From Phyllostachys edulis (taxonomy: Eukaryota; Streptophyta; Magnoliopsida; Poales; Poaceae), in assembly GCA_036346405.1 (NCBI GenBank), contig CM070546.1, positions 104,786,826 through 104,850,825 of the forward strand: a stretch of 64,000 bases of DNA, given 5' to 3'. Below, in pieces: positions 36,612-49,973 of the stretch. The notes beneath the pieces were generated by a model that was given only the letters and a program-made list of their open reading frames with translations, was not told where the DNA came from and did not search any database. A program made the position numbers and the translations under genes. Position 1 is the first letter of the stretch. The number at the start of each line of letters is the position of its first letter.

Positions 36612-37484
36612 CTATTTAGGGTTGAGTCTTGCCCCGACCAGTACCTTTTGGAGAGACGCATTAGCGTTTCCTGACCCAGACGGCGTGTTGGTGCTTTTCA
36701 AATGAGCGCCTTTGCCAAGTGGTACCTCCTTGGTCTGGTTGGAAGGTTTTGGCGCCATCTTTGGCCTCGAGTGCTTGACCTGCATGGTAGGCGGATTAGT
36801 TTCCCTGGTCGAAAGTTCATCAACCAGTTCTAAGGACTTCCGATCACATGCATAAGCCAGTTTTTGATCTCCTCGAACCGTGATGACTCCGTTTGGTCCT
36901 GGCATTTTTAAACTCTGATAATCGTAATGCGTGGCTATCAGGAATTTTGCTAAAGCCAGACGGCCGAGGATTCCATTGTATGCGGTTTCGAAATCCAACA
37001 CATCAAATGGAACTTTTTTCCGTTTGGAAGTTGTCGGGTCTTTTGAACGTAACTGGTAGGGATAGTTGTCTTATCGGTTTGGCGGTGGAACCAGGAACTA
37101 TGTCGTGGAAGGCATATTTCACGGGTTTAAACTTAGACTTGGGAATCTGCATCTCTTCCAATGCCCTCATAAATAAAATGTTTAAAAAACTATCTTATCT
37201 ATTAAGACTCGATTAACTTTACAATTGTTAATAGTAGGTTCAACTACGATAGGAAACCTACCTGGTCGAGTTGACGGGATGGGGCTGTCTTCTTTGCTGA
37301 AGGAGATTACAGTTTCCGACCACCTGGACGGCTTGACGATGATCGGTGGCTCGGCAAGGTTCACCTCCCATTCCATGGCCTTCAGATGACATCTTGACTC
37401 GTACGAGGAGGATCGACCAAAAATCATATCGACTGTGTGCTGCGACTCCTGGTACTCCATCTCTTCATTGCCATCTTTGTCCAT
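36612..37484 (-). pseudogene. Aspartic protease region (decayed)
   Basis: Minus-strand frame 37182-37484 ends in 'VVEPTINNCKVNRVLID', the stretch leading into the retropepsin active site, where the frame is lost. 36612-37001 continues with 'YNGILGRLALAKFLIATHY' and 'MPGPNGVITVRGD', typical for Tat protease ends. Confidence 0.7.
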
Positions 37485-37541
37485 CTTGGAGCTTGGTTCT
37501 TCGAGCTCTGTTATGGAGGGGGAAAGACCTTTACCTGAGTA

Positions 37542-39062
37542 CTAATCCTCCAGTTTCTTTTGCCAGGCTCGCCAGCTGCGCATATCATGCCCTGCTTCCT
37601 GGTGAAGTGGACACGACTTCTTACTTTTCTTGTAGTCGCTGGTCAGAGCCTTAGCTTTGTTTTGACTAGTGAAGTCTTTCTTGCCCTTGGTAAATTTTTC
37701 GAGAATCACAAGGACTTCCTTGTTGTCAGGCTTGCGATTCTTTTTACCCTTGAGAGACTTTTTGCTCTTCTTCTCTTGCTTCTCCAGTCCTGGCTGGGGA
37801 TTTTTATCCTTTCGATCAATATATTCATACCACTCGACCGCTTCAATAGCGGCTGCATACTTGTCTGCCATGTTGAAAAGTTCAACGGTCGTTCGTAGAG
37901 GGTTTATTACAATATCCTCCGTAAACCGATGATTTCTCAATCCTTCTTTGAAAGCCTGGATGATAGATGACTGAACCTCTTGATATATTGTCGAAGAGTT
38001 TCATTGGTTTTATGCTTCATCCGATGAAGATCATCCTCCTTCCCGGGACGGTCATACGTCTCTTGAAAGTTGGTGATCAATGTATCACAGAGCTTCTCCC
38101 AAGTGTAGATAGATCTGACCGGTAGGTTGAGCAACCACGACCGGGCAGACTCTTCAAGGACTTTGGGCAAGTAATTTACCATCACGTTGTTATTACTACC
38201 AACGGCCTTGATGGCGGTAGAATAAATTTAAAGAAATTCTAATGGGTTCTAAGTCCCATTGAACTTCTCTATGTTGGCTGGTCGGAACCGGTCCAGCCAA
38301 TGAACAACTTGGAGACCTATCGAAAACGCTCGGCAGCCCGTAATGGAGTCGTGGCGCCTTCTCTAAAAAGGAGCCGGATTATAGTCAGTTGGGGATCGGT
38401 TCCTTATATTTGCATACCTAGGATCTGGTATCCCAATCCGGTCGTAGACGTTATGATAATATCTTTGACCACCTGCTTAGTTCAGATGATACCTGAGATC
38501 GCCTGAATCAAGCAGTCGTTCCTCTTGATGAGGAGTGGCTGCTGTGAAGAGCCGCCTTCCCTCATGATTTTCTGGTCGGAACCTACGAGGGGGGTCTTGG
38601 TGTCGATTGGTTCTCCGCTCGACCATGGTCTACCCTACTGAGAGAGGAGCGCTGGGACGTAGTCATCTGGTGACTTTGCTAGTTTCTTTGCTCCCGGTAC
38701 ATTTCTGTACGCTGCATGGCTTGTTGGAGGATCTCCGACATCTGAACTGCAAACTGAGCATAACCTGGAGTTCCTGCTAAAGTAGGATCTGGATTACTCA
38801 GAATATCCTGAACTCGTTGCAGGTTTTGTATTGTTACCGATGGTCATGGAGGATTCCCACTCGTAGTGGGTTTTCAATGAGTTGATTTTTCTCTCGACCT
38901 TCCGGTTGGCCTTGTCTGACCCCTTACTCGTGGTGGGGTAGGAACAGGTGAATCAACTGATGCATGTCTATCAGTTCGGTTGCTTCCGGTAGTTGGTGCT
39001 TGAGCGCCTATAGCATTTCCACCAGCAAGTGGTGGCGAGTTAACCCGTGGAGGATCGTGCAT
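37542..39062 (-). pseudogene. Gag region (decayed)
   Basis: Minus-strand 37937-38185 encodes the retrotransposon gag core ('ARSWLLNLP', 'LITNFQETY', 'NETLRQYIKRF'). 37542-37940 encodes a Lys-rich linker and a zinc-finger-like 'CPLHQEAGHDMRSWRAW' in which a Cys seems replaced by Trp. 38874-39062 is a Pro/Arg-rich N-terminal piece. Frames do not join. Confidence 0.7.
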
Positions 39063-39745
39063 GGCATCCGGACTGGTATCTCGATTGCGTTAACTTCGTG
39101 GCACCAACAGTGATCTTTCGATGAGCTCCCATTGTAGCTAAGGGAGAGCCTTTCAGAGCTTCGGCAAGGAGCCTCCACGACGGGGAGAGGATGGAGATTA
39201 CCGCCTCTGGTGGGCTTTGTGGTGGACTCAGCCTGATCCGGTGGATTGTCGATCGTTTGTTGAGTTTTACAATGCCCACTTGGCCTACGATCAGCGATTA
39301 CTTCATTGATATCCTTACCAGATGTCGGTTGGCCCCCGGAATACGTTGGAACCGTTGGCGAATACTAGTCGCCCATGATAATACCAAGAGTACATGGACT
39401 ATCTGATTGTTGTGCTAAGCTTCTGTTGTCGCTTTTGCCGGTCGGACCAACCGGGCTTGTAGATGCGTTCGGACGCTCCAAACTGGTTGGAACGAGCGGT
39501 TCCTTTGAGAGCGCCATTGTTGGTGGTGGTGAATCCTCATCCATCCGATCGATTTCGCTAATCTCTAGAATGCGAGCCAGCGGAGGAGAAGGATGATTGC
39601 ATCCCATTTTCTTCGATGGCACGGATGCATGCGTCCATGTCGAGTCCCAAGTCCCTGCCATGTTCGCATGAGCGATGATGGGGCAAAGGAAGTGGATGAG
39701 GAATGCTTGAGTAAAGTAATCTTCAAGAACTCAACGCCTTCTTTC

Positions 39746-39763
39746 CCCACAGACGATGCCAGC
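39746..39763 (-). other. Candidate primer-binding site
   Basis: Directly after the 5' LTR the minus strand reads GCTGGCATCGTCTGTGGG. It is in the primer-binding position; I could not name the tRNA with certainty. Confidence 0.4.
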
Positions 39764-40451
39764 TGTCGACGATCGAGTCACCGATCTTACGAAATAAATA
39801 GAGAAAAATGGCAGAGAGTTCTTGGGAGAGAATGAGATTGCTCTTTATTGCTATGAATTAGCTATTACAGGGGGTGCCATTGACAAGACAGTGGACTAAT
39901 CATAATTACACTAAGCGTAGTGCTTTCTATGCTATTGAAATCCAATCGTCTGTTGATCTTCCGAGTTGGATTGGATTGGATTGCCTTTTGCCGCTTGCGT
40001 TCTCCTTTAAGTAGTTGACGAAGTGGTGGCAGTTACTCCTGGAAGTGGCGCCTGTTGGAAGTGTCGTGATTGGTCGGAGCGAGGTAGCGGTTGATAAAGT
40101 ACCAGCCGTTAGGCGGTTGTGCGTCTGTGAGACATTCAATCATATGGTGGTTGTTGTCAGTGTCTTACGATCATGAAACGTCGCGTGGTATGGAGCAAAT
40201 ATAACATGTGCTCTATTCATCACACGGTAAAGAATATACTTGGAGTTGGATCTAGATGCCAGTTCATTGCTTCTATGAGTAGTCATCTGGTCGGGGACTG
40301 GGTACAGGACCTCATCCGATCAGGGTACCTATTATGTAACCTCTGGAATCCTTACGACCACATGGTCATTAGCCTTAGGGGTTACGACCATGAAGACATA
40401 TGATCTTTTATTATGTATTAAAGTAATACATAGAGATTTTAATCCTTGTCA
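39764..40451 (-). repeat. 5' LTR of the Tat-like element
   Basis: 688 bp, homologous over its full length to 29783-30452. Differs by scattered substitutions and small insertions (for example near 40050). Confidence 0.9.
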
Positions 40452-43400
40452 ACTGCGTTCCACCGTCGTCCAACGTTCTTCGCCCGAGTCGTCTTCACCG
40501 TTGAGTTCGCGTGCCCGCGTTCTACACGGTGCTTCCTCCATCTTCCTCGGAACATCGCCAACTCACCGCCACCCCCTTCTTCCCTAAAACCGGTCGCGCT
40601 GCTCTCCGTTTGATCTCCTCTCCGGTAAGTCTCCTCGCTTCCTCGAGTGCGTCACGTCGTGTTCTAAGTCCTCCTCCTCCTTTTCACCCTCTTTTCCCTC
40701 TCTCTCCGCCTCTGTGCCGAGCCGCCGCCATCGTCGTTCTTCTCCATCTTCGATCGCGTCGCACGGTTGTCCTCGTCCTTCTCCGACCACCCCGAGGAGC
40801 CTTCTGCGTTCCTTATGTCTTCACCGACGTCATGCTCACCTCCGGTTCCTTTGGGCGCGACTAAATCACCGAAGTCATCTGGCACTTGCGCGGCCTTGCG
40901 CCATCAGTGGGATCACCACCACAATGAAGAGAGGTTCCATTTAGTGGTCCCCGACCAGTGCGCCCTGCCACGGGGCTTGCCGTTATCTCTGTCGCCATGA
41001 GCTCCTCTTTTCTCTCTGTGAGTTGCTCTTCTGTTTATTGCTTTGTTTCGGTGATAGTTGGGTCCCACTGTCACACTCATTCCTTTCTCTCTTTCCGTCT
41101 TGGTCTCACTTGCAAGTGGGCCATAGGTGTCATTCTTTGTTGCTTTGCATGTTGTAAATCAGAAAGCATCTTCCAGGAATATTCCCTCTTTTCCTTTTTT
41201 TTCAGATTTGTCTATCATTTCATATGATATTCAAACTTCTTGATATTTGTTCTCCTTCGTATGAACTCTGATTCCGTCGATACTTGTTCCTAAATTCATC
41301 TACAAACAAGATCTAGCTACATGTATGTACTGAAATTACTTAATTTGGATTTAATTTGAATTTCATTTGGATTTTTGTTTAAATTTAGCTTATTTTTGCA
41401 TATAGATTTCGACGACTTCGGAAAGCCAGATTTCGACGTCGTTTCAGAACAACAATTAATTGAGCAAGGCAAGTTAAATCCTTTGATCATATTCGATCCT
41501 AGTATTTTAAATTATTTATATTATGTTTTAAATTGTTATTGCATGCTTACTTTCATTCAAAGTAATTTAAGTTCCTATCTTTTAATTGTAGCCAAATCCT
41601 AAACATTTGTATGGCCAATTGTTGTCAAGATAAGTAGTATGGAGAATCATTCCGAGTGTAATATATTTTAGAGTTAGAAATCGAAAAGATTGGATAATAC
41701 TTTCGTGAATTGAAGGATACAAAGGTATATTTGTGGATACCATTAATTATAGGATTATATTACTGTTGGATATTGGCTCATAGGATTATATTATTGTTGG
41801 ATATGGGATCATATGATTATATTATTATTGGATATTGAATTATAGGAATATATTATTGGATATTGGATTATAAGAACACGTTATTATTAGAGATTGGATT
41901 ATAGGAATACATTGCTTACGAATTAAATAAAGAAGGGTAACCTGGTGGGATTAAATTGATTTTAGTGATTGTCAGAGAATTAGTATTGATCTACAGTCGA
42001 AAGGAAAATTTGGATTTAGACAAATCTCAGTTAAGTTAAATGGATTATTAGTAATTGTTGGAGAATTAGTAATGAGAAATTGATCCAGTAAAGGTGGTGA
42101 TTGATATACGAAAAGGTTGGATTTTCATAACAATTCATGATGTTGATTTTGGGTGGATTGGTTGAATCAAGAAGTATGTGTAAACTTTGTGGAATTAATT
42201 GGGTATTTTGGTTATATTGGATTTGTTGGATATGATTGAATAGTGAATTTGGATTTAGATGTATTATCAGTGATTGTTGAAAATTTAGTATTGATAAACT
42301 GATCAGGTTTAGGTGAAGAATAAAGAATGAAGTTGGATTATTATAGTAAGTTATGAATGGAATTTAGGTGCATTGGTTGAATTATGGAGAACTGATGAGA
42401 TTGGTGGAGTTAATTGAATAGTAGTGTTTGGTTGATCTATAGTTGTTGGTGGACTAATATAAACAATGATGTGGTGGATCAACAGGCATAATAGATTGAT
42501 TTGGAGAGAGTATGATTATAATATTGATGGTTGACTTACTGATCTTGGAGTTGACAATTCTTGGACATTGAATCCCTCACACCTTATCACCCTAGATAGT
42601 CAATACAATAGTATTGACAAGATGCTTTTTGTTGAAAAAAACTCTATGGTTAGAAAAAACTTAGATAAAAAATATTGAATTTGGGGGAGTTTAGCTAAAT
42701 GTTCGATTATGATTTAAAATGAGACTATGATATTGTTTTTACCATGTAAATTTTAGCAAATGATTTAATATGAAAAATAAAATAAAATAAATTGGTTTAG
42801 ACTTGGGCGAAATGGATGTTTGGATGGTGCAAGTTGATGCACATGATCGATTCATTTCTACGATCGAGATCAGAGTTTTATTTAAAGTCGTCCAAGTCAG
42901 TTAAGGACCGGTCTTCGAGCCGCATCTTGCAAAACTCCACAATGCTACCACAAGTCTGGAGTGGAACAGGTCGGGCTAAATAATTTGCAACGTTCCATTG
43001 TTAGTTGTGCCATATTGATGTGTGGGTGTCAAAATCACTACTTTTTATATATTTCCACTTGGCATTAGAAGGGCTTCCGACGGATGGTTCAATCCAAAGG
43101 AAATGAAACCTTAGCGGATATGACTACTTTGGGATGACGTATTGTAAAGATCTTATGATAATCACTTAGTCGCATACCTACAGAAGTGTGTTAGACAAAC
43201 ATTAAAAGTTAATTATCTCTTGTGGGTAAAGTTTTACAACCTCTGCAGAGTGTCAAACTATTCGAATAGTCGTGTCTACGGTCATGGACATGCTGAGCAA
43301 AGCCACTCAAAGTTAGACTTTGGTTTGATTTCAAAAGATTTTATCAAATGATTTTTGATAGTTTATCCAATTGAGCAGGCAGCCATGTGATAGGAGGGTA

Positions 43401-43935
43401 TCCTTCACCAGAATTGTACAGAGGTTATCTTACTATCAAACTTGACATTGTAAAATCAAAAACTGATTTTTGATATAGAATAACCACTTTGGAACTTAAT
43501 ACAACTATTTAAAAAGAAAACATTGCTTTACGCAAATTCAACCACATAAGCCTTCCTTTGATTTATCCCTGCATGCATTATAATTATGTTATGGGGTGTA
43601 ACTTGCGGAGTATATTTTTGTACTTACCCTTGCTTAATATTGTTCAGAGGAGAAGGACTTCACTGCCGGTGTGGATCTCGACACTAGGTCGCCACCCCAG
43701 TCGATTTTCTGTGGTAGATTAGCTGGGCTCTACTATTTCTTTTTCGTTTTCCGCTGTATTCTTTATTGTTGGCTTGTAGGCCTTTCTTGTATTAAACTCT
43801 AATATTTATTAATAAAGTTGTGCGAATTATAGATGTTACCGTATTTATTTACTGTGTACACTAGCTACTGTTTCAGGAACTATTGTAGAATACACATAGG
43901 ATTTTAGGGTGTTACTCCCGAGGTCTGACAACCGC

Positions 43936-45880
43936 AACATTGACGATCGCCCTGATCGTCCTTCTTTATTGTCTCTGCATTCTCCTGCTCTTGTGCCGCA
44001 CTTTATTCTCTTGCGCTTGGTTTGTGCCCTACCCTACGCTACCACATCTTCCCTACTTCAACGAGTAAATTGGTCGTTTGAAGTGGGGGAGGGAGAGTTA
44101 CAACCACATAAAACTTGTAGGTGGATTTGTGACGAACTTTTGAGATGTTTGTGAGATTTTTAACAAACTTCCCCATTTGTGCGTGGATTTTTGCCAAAAA
44201 AAACATCCCTAAGGGCATGTACAATGGTACAGACGGCTGCTGTCTATACCAACTCTCCATGTCACCTATAGACAACATTAAAGATAGTTCATACAATGGT
44301 ACAGACAGCTGCTGTCTTTCTAGTTGTCTTTATAGAACACACAATATTTTAATGTTTTTCTTGTTTCTGATGCTATAGTAAATTTATAGGATTGTGAACA
44401 ACATTTCTCTCTCTTCATTCTCTTTCATCTACGTCAAGAAAAATCCTACGCAGTGGTAGTATTATAGGCGGTGATATAAAGTTTCATCAGTACGCTCTAA
44501 GGTAGTAATAACGCCAGCGACAAGTCAAAGGTAGAAAGTCTGCTTTCCAAACGTCGTAAGAAGCGAGGATTCTCGTTTTCGCACGGCGCTGTTCCTAGTA
44601 CCGATTTATCACCACGTTCTTTGCGCATCAACACGCGACAACACGTCGTGTTCCGTTACAAGACGTACACTTCTGGACAACGTAGATGGTTCTTTTTTTT
44701 TGGTGGTTTCTAGACTTGTAACCCAGGAAAATGTGCTGCAAGTATTAATTATTTTTGCATCACGCGAAACATATGGCGGGCCCACCTGCAGTAATCAATT
44801 ATCATATGCGTGGTAATTAACCATCATAATGCATCATGCATGCGCGATCCATCAAAATCACTTTCTTTAAAGAAAAAAAGAAAAGAAAGAACGGTGGTAA
44901 TTCACTCGCAGCTGTGCTGAGGAGCAAATCTCCTTTATGTTTCATCCTAGGAACCCCACTAACGTTTCTATCTGCAATTACATAATTCGGTGGGTACATT
45001 GAAAACCACCTAGCTGGATAGCGTGCGTTATGCCATGAGTGGCATAGACAGAAATCTGTAAGAGATAGAGCAAACGTCCAGCGTTGTTCACAGCCCTAGC
45101 TTTGAGTTGAGGTAAAGCAATAGCAAATGCCTACACTACATACAGCAAGCAACATGGACTTCTTTTCTAGACCATTATTTGTCATCGGCAAAGTTTGGTT
45201 TTTTAGGGAGACGCTAACCCGTCGTACCAAACAAGTGCATAGAGCTTGATCCGAAGATATTGGACCAAATCGCCTTCCATCCAAACCAGTCTTGGTGTGT
45301 GTTTGGAAGGCCCTCGGGCCGAGATACGGCTGCAAACCGTAGGCCCTACAGCAGCATGTAGCTAAGAATCTGGGCCGTCCGGAGAAACTCGTGCGGAGGG
45401 CACTGAGCTGAGCCCAGTTTCGTCTCATGGGACCAGAATCTTGGCTGCGGGGATCGTGGTCTGGAACGGAGATGGAGGCCGGCCTGTTGGTTCCGCACTT
45501 CACCACCACTGCAAATTTTCTGATGGGTTTCTGGGCTAGACATTGGGTACTGCCGCACTGGAGACGGCTACTACTGTTTTGCATTTTTTACAACACAATT
45601 TTTTCCTACGTACTTCCTGACTTCCGCCTCCCAATCTACATCAGGCAAAAGAGCAACGAAAACGACGCCACACACTAATTCGTGCCGTAGTATAGTGCGC
45701 TATTGATCTGGTAGTGGGCCCGAGCTCGGCCATTAGGATCTTATTTAATTTAAGTATACACGTGTGCATGGGAGAATGAATTTCTAATTAGATAGATCGG
45801 ATCCTGACATTGCACTTGTTCTGCCGTGATACTGATTCAACCTTCTCCTACCCCTACCAGGGTGTCACACATGTGTTACT
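43936..45880. other. Intergenic DNA with a MITE-like repeat
   Basis: Continues the flanking sequence left of 28931. At 44213-44345 a 'GGCATGTACAATGGTACAGAC' block is followed by a second copy of ACAATGGTACAGACAGCTGCTGTC, resembling ends of a small grass MITE, but I find no inverted partner. No gene: the 162-residue minus frame at 45096-45584 has no motif. Confidence 0.4.
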
Positions 45881-46600
45881 GACTGCGCTAAAAATCGTCT
45901 GTGAAGAGGTAATATCATAGACAATTCATATTGAAAACCGTCTGTGATGTAATATCACAGACGGTTCATATTGAAAACTATCATAGACGGTTCATGTTGA
46001 AAACCGTCTATGATATGATACTTCACAGACGGTTTTCAACATAAACTATTTGTGACTTCTCGTTCTCATCAAAGACGTTTTGTATTAAAAACCGTCTGTG
46101 ATAAATCCCGACCCTCGCAGATCTGTCTTAAATTTCAGATCTGTCCTTTGAGGAGAACCGGCTGTTGCTTTGAGGAGGTGGCGATTTGGTGAAAGGAGAC
46201 AGCAGGATTTGTGATTATTTACATCTAGTATGATACGTTTTAGCTCACTATCATAATCCAAACACCTTCTCTATTCTTACATTCTTTTAAAGGATTTTTT
46301 CTTATTAGCTTATATTCCTAATCCAAACACCTTATCTCTATTAGTTCACTCTTTTAAAGGAAGAGTGATTATAGATTCATTTGTTCTTGACTATCTATGG
46401 TTAGTAATTTGTTCATAGCTAATTGCATTATATTCTAGATCTAGCTCGGTAAAGAGAGAATTGAAGATAGTTTAGATCTAGGTTGATGTAGAGAGAAAAG
46501 ATTATTTACACATCTAGTATGGTTTAGGGTTTAGCCAATTCATAATCTGTTTCTACTTAATTCAATTTAATTAATTCTTGCTACATATAGCTACTTTTGA

Positions 46601-46601
<1 letters not shown>

Positions 46602-46646
<45 letters not shown>
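46602..46646. repeat. (TA)n microsatellite
   Basis: About 22 TA units. Confidence 0.9.
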
Positions 46647-46647
<1 letters not shown>

Positions 46648-46749
46648 TAATTATTTAATTCAATATTTAACACTAAATTGTTATATGTTGTTGTTTGAAA
46701 GTTGGATGTACGTTGAGAACTGTATGAGTGAATAGTATATTAGTGGTGT

Positions 46750-48340
46750 GTCTGCTTTTACAAGAGCTACCAAGGAGGATATGTTGAATAAGGAGGTGGA
46801 ATGTATATACTGTCCATCCATTGACTGTGAGAATATGAAGATGTTTAAGAACCGAGCGCAAATTGAAACACACTTGATTTAAAGGGGTTTCAAAAAGGGA
46901 TATACACGTTAGACCAGCCACGGTGAAGAGCAGATTATACAGGAAGGTAGTAATAATAATATCGCCGACGAAGTCAACAATATGCCACCGGATGATGTCG
47001 ATTGTGGTTTCGATTCGAATAGGTTGCACGATGATAGTTTGGATCAGATGCTTCGCGATGCAGAAGGGAACTACAGTGAGAGAGAGTTTGGTAAATTTGA
47101 GGGCTTGATGGAGGACTCGGAGAAGCCTTTGTTCCCGGGCTGCAAGCCGAAATACACAAGGTTGTTATCCGTACTTGAACTACTAAAATTGAAGGCAAGC
47201 AACGGTTAGTCCGACAAGAGTTTTACGGCGCTATTAGGTCTCTTAGCGGACATGCTTCCGGATGGAAACGAGTTGCCCAAAACTACCTACAAAACCAAGA
47301 AGATTCTTTGTCTATTGGGAATAGAAGTAGAAAGAATACATGCATGTTCGAACGACTGTATCCTCTACCGTAAAGAGTACGTAAACATGCATGTATGTCC
47401 GGTGTGCAACGTATCCCCATACAAGCGTAAGAATCAATCAGATGACAGTGAGGAAATCGATGTGAAGAAAGGACCTCATGCTAAGGTGGTGTGGTATCTT
47501 CCTACAATTCCCTGTTTGAAGTGGTTTTTTGCGAACCCAAAGGAGGCAAAACTGCTTCGTGGGCACTCGGAGGACTCCGATTACGTCGATGGAGAAACAT
47601 CAATAGGAGGAGGAGCCTAAGTAGGATGGAAAGCTAAGACTTGTTTATTTATAGTTTCATTCTCGAAATTGATATCAACAAATTTTGCTCTAAAACAAAT
47701 GGAGAAACATCAATAGATCGAGGTTTGAACCGTAAGACTCTAAGAGTAGGATTCCCGACCTTGAGTAGGATCGGATGCAAGAGACTTGGATCGAGGAATA
47801 TAAAGGTTTGAATTGAATGCGAGACTGTTGGAATGAAGGTTTTCGATAACATGGAATGAATCCTTTCGATAACATGAGCTGCCGATATAGCATTTGGCCC
47901 ATGACTCTCTATGTGTACAACCTTCCTCCTTGGTTGTGTATGAAGCGAAAGTATATTTTGCTATCGATACTTATCCAAGGGCCGAAGCAACCTAGGAATG
48001 ATATTGATGTGTGCCTAGCACCATTGATGGAAGATATAAAAATACTGTGGATCGAAGGGGTACAGGTATGAGATGCGTACAAATGAGAGAACTTCACTTT
48101 ACGCTCCTTATTATTCTGCATCATAAATTATTATCCTACCCTTGCTAACCTGTTGGGCCAGAGTACAAAAGGGGCAAAAGCATGTACTCACTGCTTAGAT
48201 GATGCCAAGAGTGTGCGGCTGAAGCACTCGCGCAGAACCGTGTACATGCGTCACCGTAGGTTTCTTTGAAGGGCTCACCCATACCACAAGATGAAGAAAC
48301 AATTCGACGGAGAGAAGAATGATAGTTCAGCTCCAAGGCA
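46750..48340 (+). pseudogene. CACTA transposase, TNP2 type (truncated)
   Basis: Pieces in order: 'CPSIDCENMKMFKNRAQIE' (46810-46870, the transposase-associated zinc-binding region with CX4C), 'MEDSEKPLFPGCKPKYTRL' (47110-47165), 'LLGIEVERIHACSNDCILY' (47305-47370), then 'CPVCNVSPYK'. Near 47900-48060 come 'LPPWLCMKRKYILL' and 'PRNDIDVCLAPLMEDIKILW', and near 48190-48310 'CLDDAKSVRLKHS' and 'MKKQFDGEKND'. This is the front two thirds of a TNP2 transposase with intact Cys pairs, better kept than the copy at 10930-13470. Several frame breaks and one long insertion-like stretch (about 47630-47850) interrupt it. It ends abruptly at 48340. Confidence 0.75.
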
Positions 48341-49439
48341 TGGCGGCGGGGAGGTGCCAGAGCGGGCTGGCGGCGAAAGCCCAAGGCGGCGCGGAGGGCT
48401 CGCCAAGGCGGTGGCGCAACGGGGAAGGGGAGCCAGAGTGGATGGTCGGGGAGGACCTTAGAGGGTCCCTGGGTGCTCCATCCGCGTTGAATCGACCAAA
48501 GTCGCCGGAGAGGCGCGGCGGCGATGGATCTTGGCGGATTAGGGATGGTGGTGGGTGGCTTGTGAGTCGAGTCTTGTGGCGTGGGAGGAGGGCGGTAAAC
48601 CTTGAGAGCCAGCCGTGATTGACAGGAAGGAGGCGGGAGAGAAAAAGGGGCGGCGGCGCAGAGCTGAGGACGGACGAGCCGAGCGGTGATGGCGGTGGAG
48701 CTAAGGCGACCGGGCGCTTCCTCAAGGTGAGGTGGAGTGAGGGGAGCTAAGGGAGCCGAGGAGAAATGGGTGGCAGCAGAATGGTGAGGCCGGCTCGGCA
48801 CTAGCCTAAATAGGCGACAGGCGGAGCGGCCGGAGATGAAGGCGGCATGGGCGAACAGCATGGGCAGTGGGCGCCGTGGCGACTTGCATGGCGGCGTGGT
48901 GCTCATGCGTGAGCAGAGGAATGGCTGCGTGGAAGAAAAGTTCTGTCTGATGGGGTCCGCAGGCTGGTGAAAGGAGGGCCAAAAATTGAGTTTCCAAAAT
49001 GTTGATAATTTAAATGAATTTTTAGGCATAGAATTACAAGCCCAAAAATCATGAAAATTTAGTGGAAGGTTCCTGACAAAGTTTAATTCATATAAGTTTT
49101 TCTAAAACTACTGTGCATGATTTATTCACTTGTTTAAAATTCATTTACAGAAGATGTTTATTAATTGAGTTTGAATTTTTCTCATGGTTAAATTGGATTC
49201 CAAAAATTTGATAAAATTCATTTTTATTCATGACAATTATTCTAGTATTTAAATAAACTATTTTCCAGAGATCTTATGAGCATTTATTTAAAATTTCTTT
49301 TGTGGCTTTAGTTTGAATTAGAGGTTTACATTTGATTTTAAAATTTTCAAATGCATAATTTATGTATATGCTCCAAAAATAACATGAAATAATTATGAGA
49401 TGCATCTAAATCCTATTTAATAAAAATAGGGCCGTGACA
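48341..49439 (-). mobile_element. LTR fragment (5' part), minus strand
   Basis: Minus-strand reading starts TGTCACGGCCCTATTTTT at 49439 and goes through AT-rich U3 sequence to a CTATTTAGG TATA-like box near 48806-48820 and a GC-rich leader. This is the layout of the TGTAACATCC-type LTRs at 28931 and 57122. The other end is cut at about 48340. The 294-residue minus frame over 48145-49029 is a Pro/Ala/Ser-rich composition artefact. Confidence 0.55.
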
Positions 49440-49973
49440 AGAACATTTTCCACCGTGACAGAGGAGATCACAAGAACGAGTGGAGGCACTCGCTCCGACA
49501 GGAATGCATGGATTATGTTGGTGGATATTTTTCTTTAAAGGCAGTGACGTTTGCAGTGATAAACTTGGTTATTTTCTCATCTGTTTTTCCTATAAGTACG
49601 GAGCCGTTTATTAGCCCCTCAGCTTCCAAATACCAAATCATCCCTTGATTCCAGACGAAAGCTATTAGCTATGGCTTCTGCTGAAGCAGGAGGGGATAAG
49701 TACTACCGCTCTTTCATGTATGGCGAGAGTGAGAGGAACACTGTGTGGAGGCTTGGAGCCCCTCCCAACTACTCTTCGAGGAAGAGAGGACTCAGCTACT
49801 TAGTTTGTTCAGTTCGAATTTGCTAGTACTCATATCTTACACATGCCTAACTGAGTCATGGTCATGGATTGATGCTTTCACGGCGAACGAGACAGCATCC
49901 AAATCTTTTTTTGGTCGGAGATCAACGGTGAAGATTCGCTAGTGAATCACTTAGATCTTAAGAGATTATTTAA

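Larger units (their letters stand above)
29783..40451 (-). mobile_element. Ty3/gypsy retrotransposon, Tat-like lineage, 10.7 kb
   Basis: Two LTRs (29783-30452 and 39764-40451) begin TGTCGAYGATC and end CYTGTCA/CTCGTCA. Flanks ACCGC (29778-29782) and ACTGC (40452-40456) are a one-mismatch TSD. Transcription runs on the minus strand, 5' LTR at the right. Order on that strand is gag, protease, reverse transcriptase (YVDD at 36028-36039), RNase H, integrase (TDNGTQF at 34081-34103): the Ty3/gypsy order. Between integrase and 3' LTR lies a separate intron-bearing gene on the opposite strand, a feature known from Tat-lineage elements. Frames are broken by stops, so it is not autonomous now. It sits inside the solo LTR 28931-43930. 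Confidence 0.9.
28931..43930 (+). mobile_element. Large solo LTR (about 4.3 kb), interrupted by a gypsy element
   Basis: Starts TGTAACATCCC and ends GAGGTCTGACA, with a perfect 5-bp duplication ACCGC (28926-28930 and 43931-43935). Removing the nested element and its TSD (29783-40456) leaves about 4.33 kb. No primer-binding site, gag-pol or second LTR is seen, hence a solo LTR. A TATA-like CTATTTAAGT lies near 29648 and a C-rich leader follows, split by the nested insertion and resuming at 40457. The 3' half (41200-43930) is AT-rich and non-coding, and contains the 'cctctgcagagtgtcaaac' block shared with other LTRs here. Its last 500 bases are repeated at 1-500. Confidence 0.75.
45887..48340 (+). 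mobile_element. Truncated CACTA element with TNP2 remains
   Basis: At 45887-46110 lies a subterminal array whose first units match those at 19007-19080 (ACTGACTGCGCTAAAAA then the AACCGTCTGTGA type). The CACTA terminus itself is missing on the left. TNP2 coding remains follow at 46750-48340. The right side breaks off at about 48340 inside TNP2 and passes straight into LTR sequence, so the element has lost its 3' half. Confidence 0.7.

Noticed and set aside
44213..44345. Complete MITE with GGCATGTACAATGG ends
   Set aside because: Only direct, not inverted, second copy is visible and no TSD was found; kept only as a repeat note.
48145..49029. 294-residue minus-strand frame, Pro/Ala/Ser-rich
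   Set aside because: Starts in an LTR leader and runs into antisense of TNP2; two unrelated sequences joined by chance.
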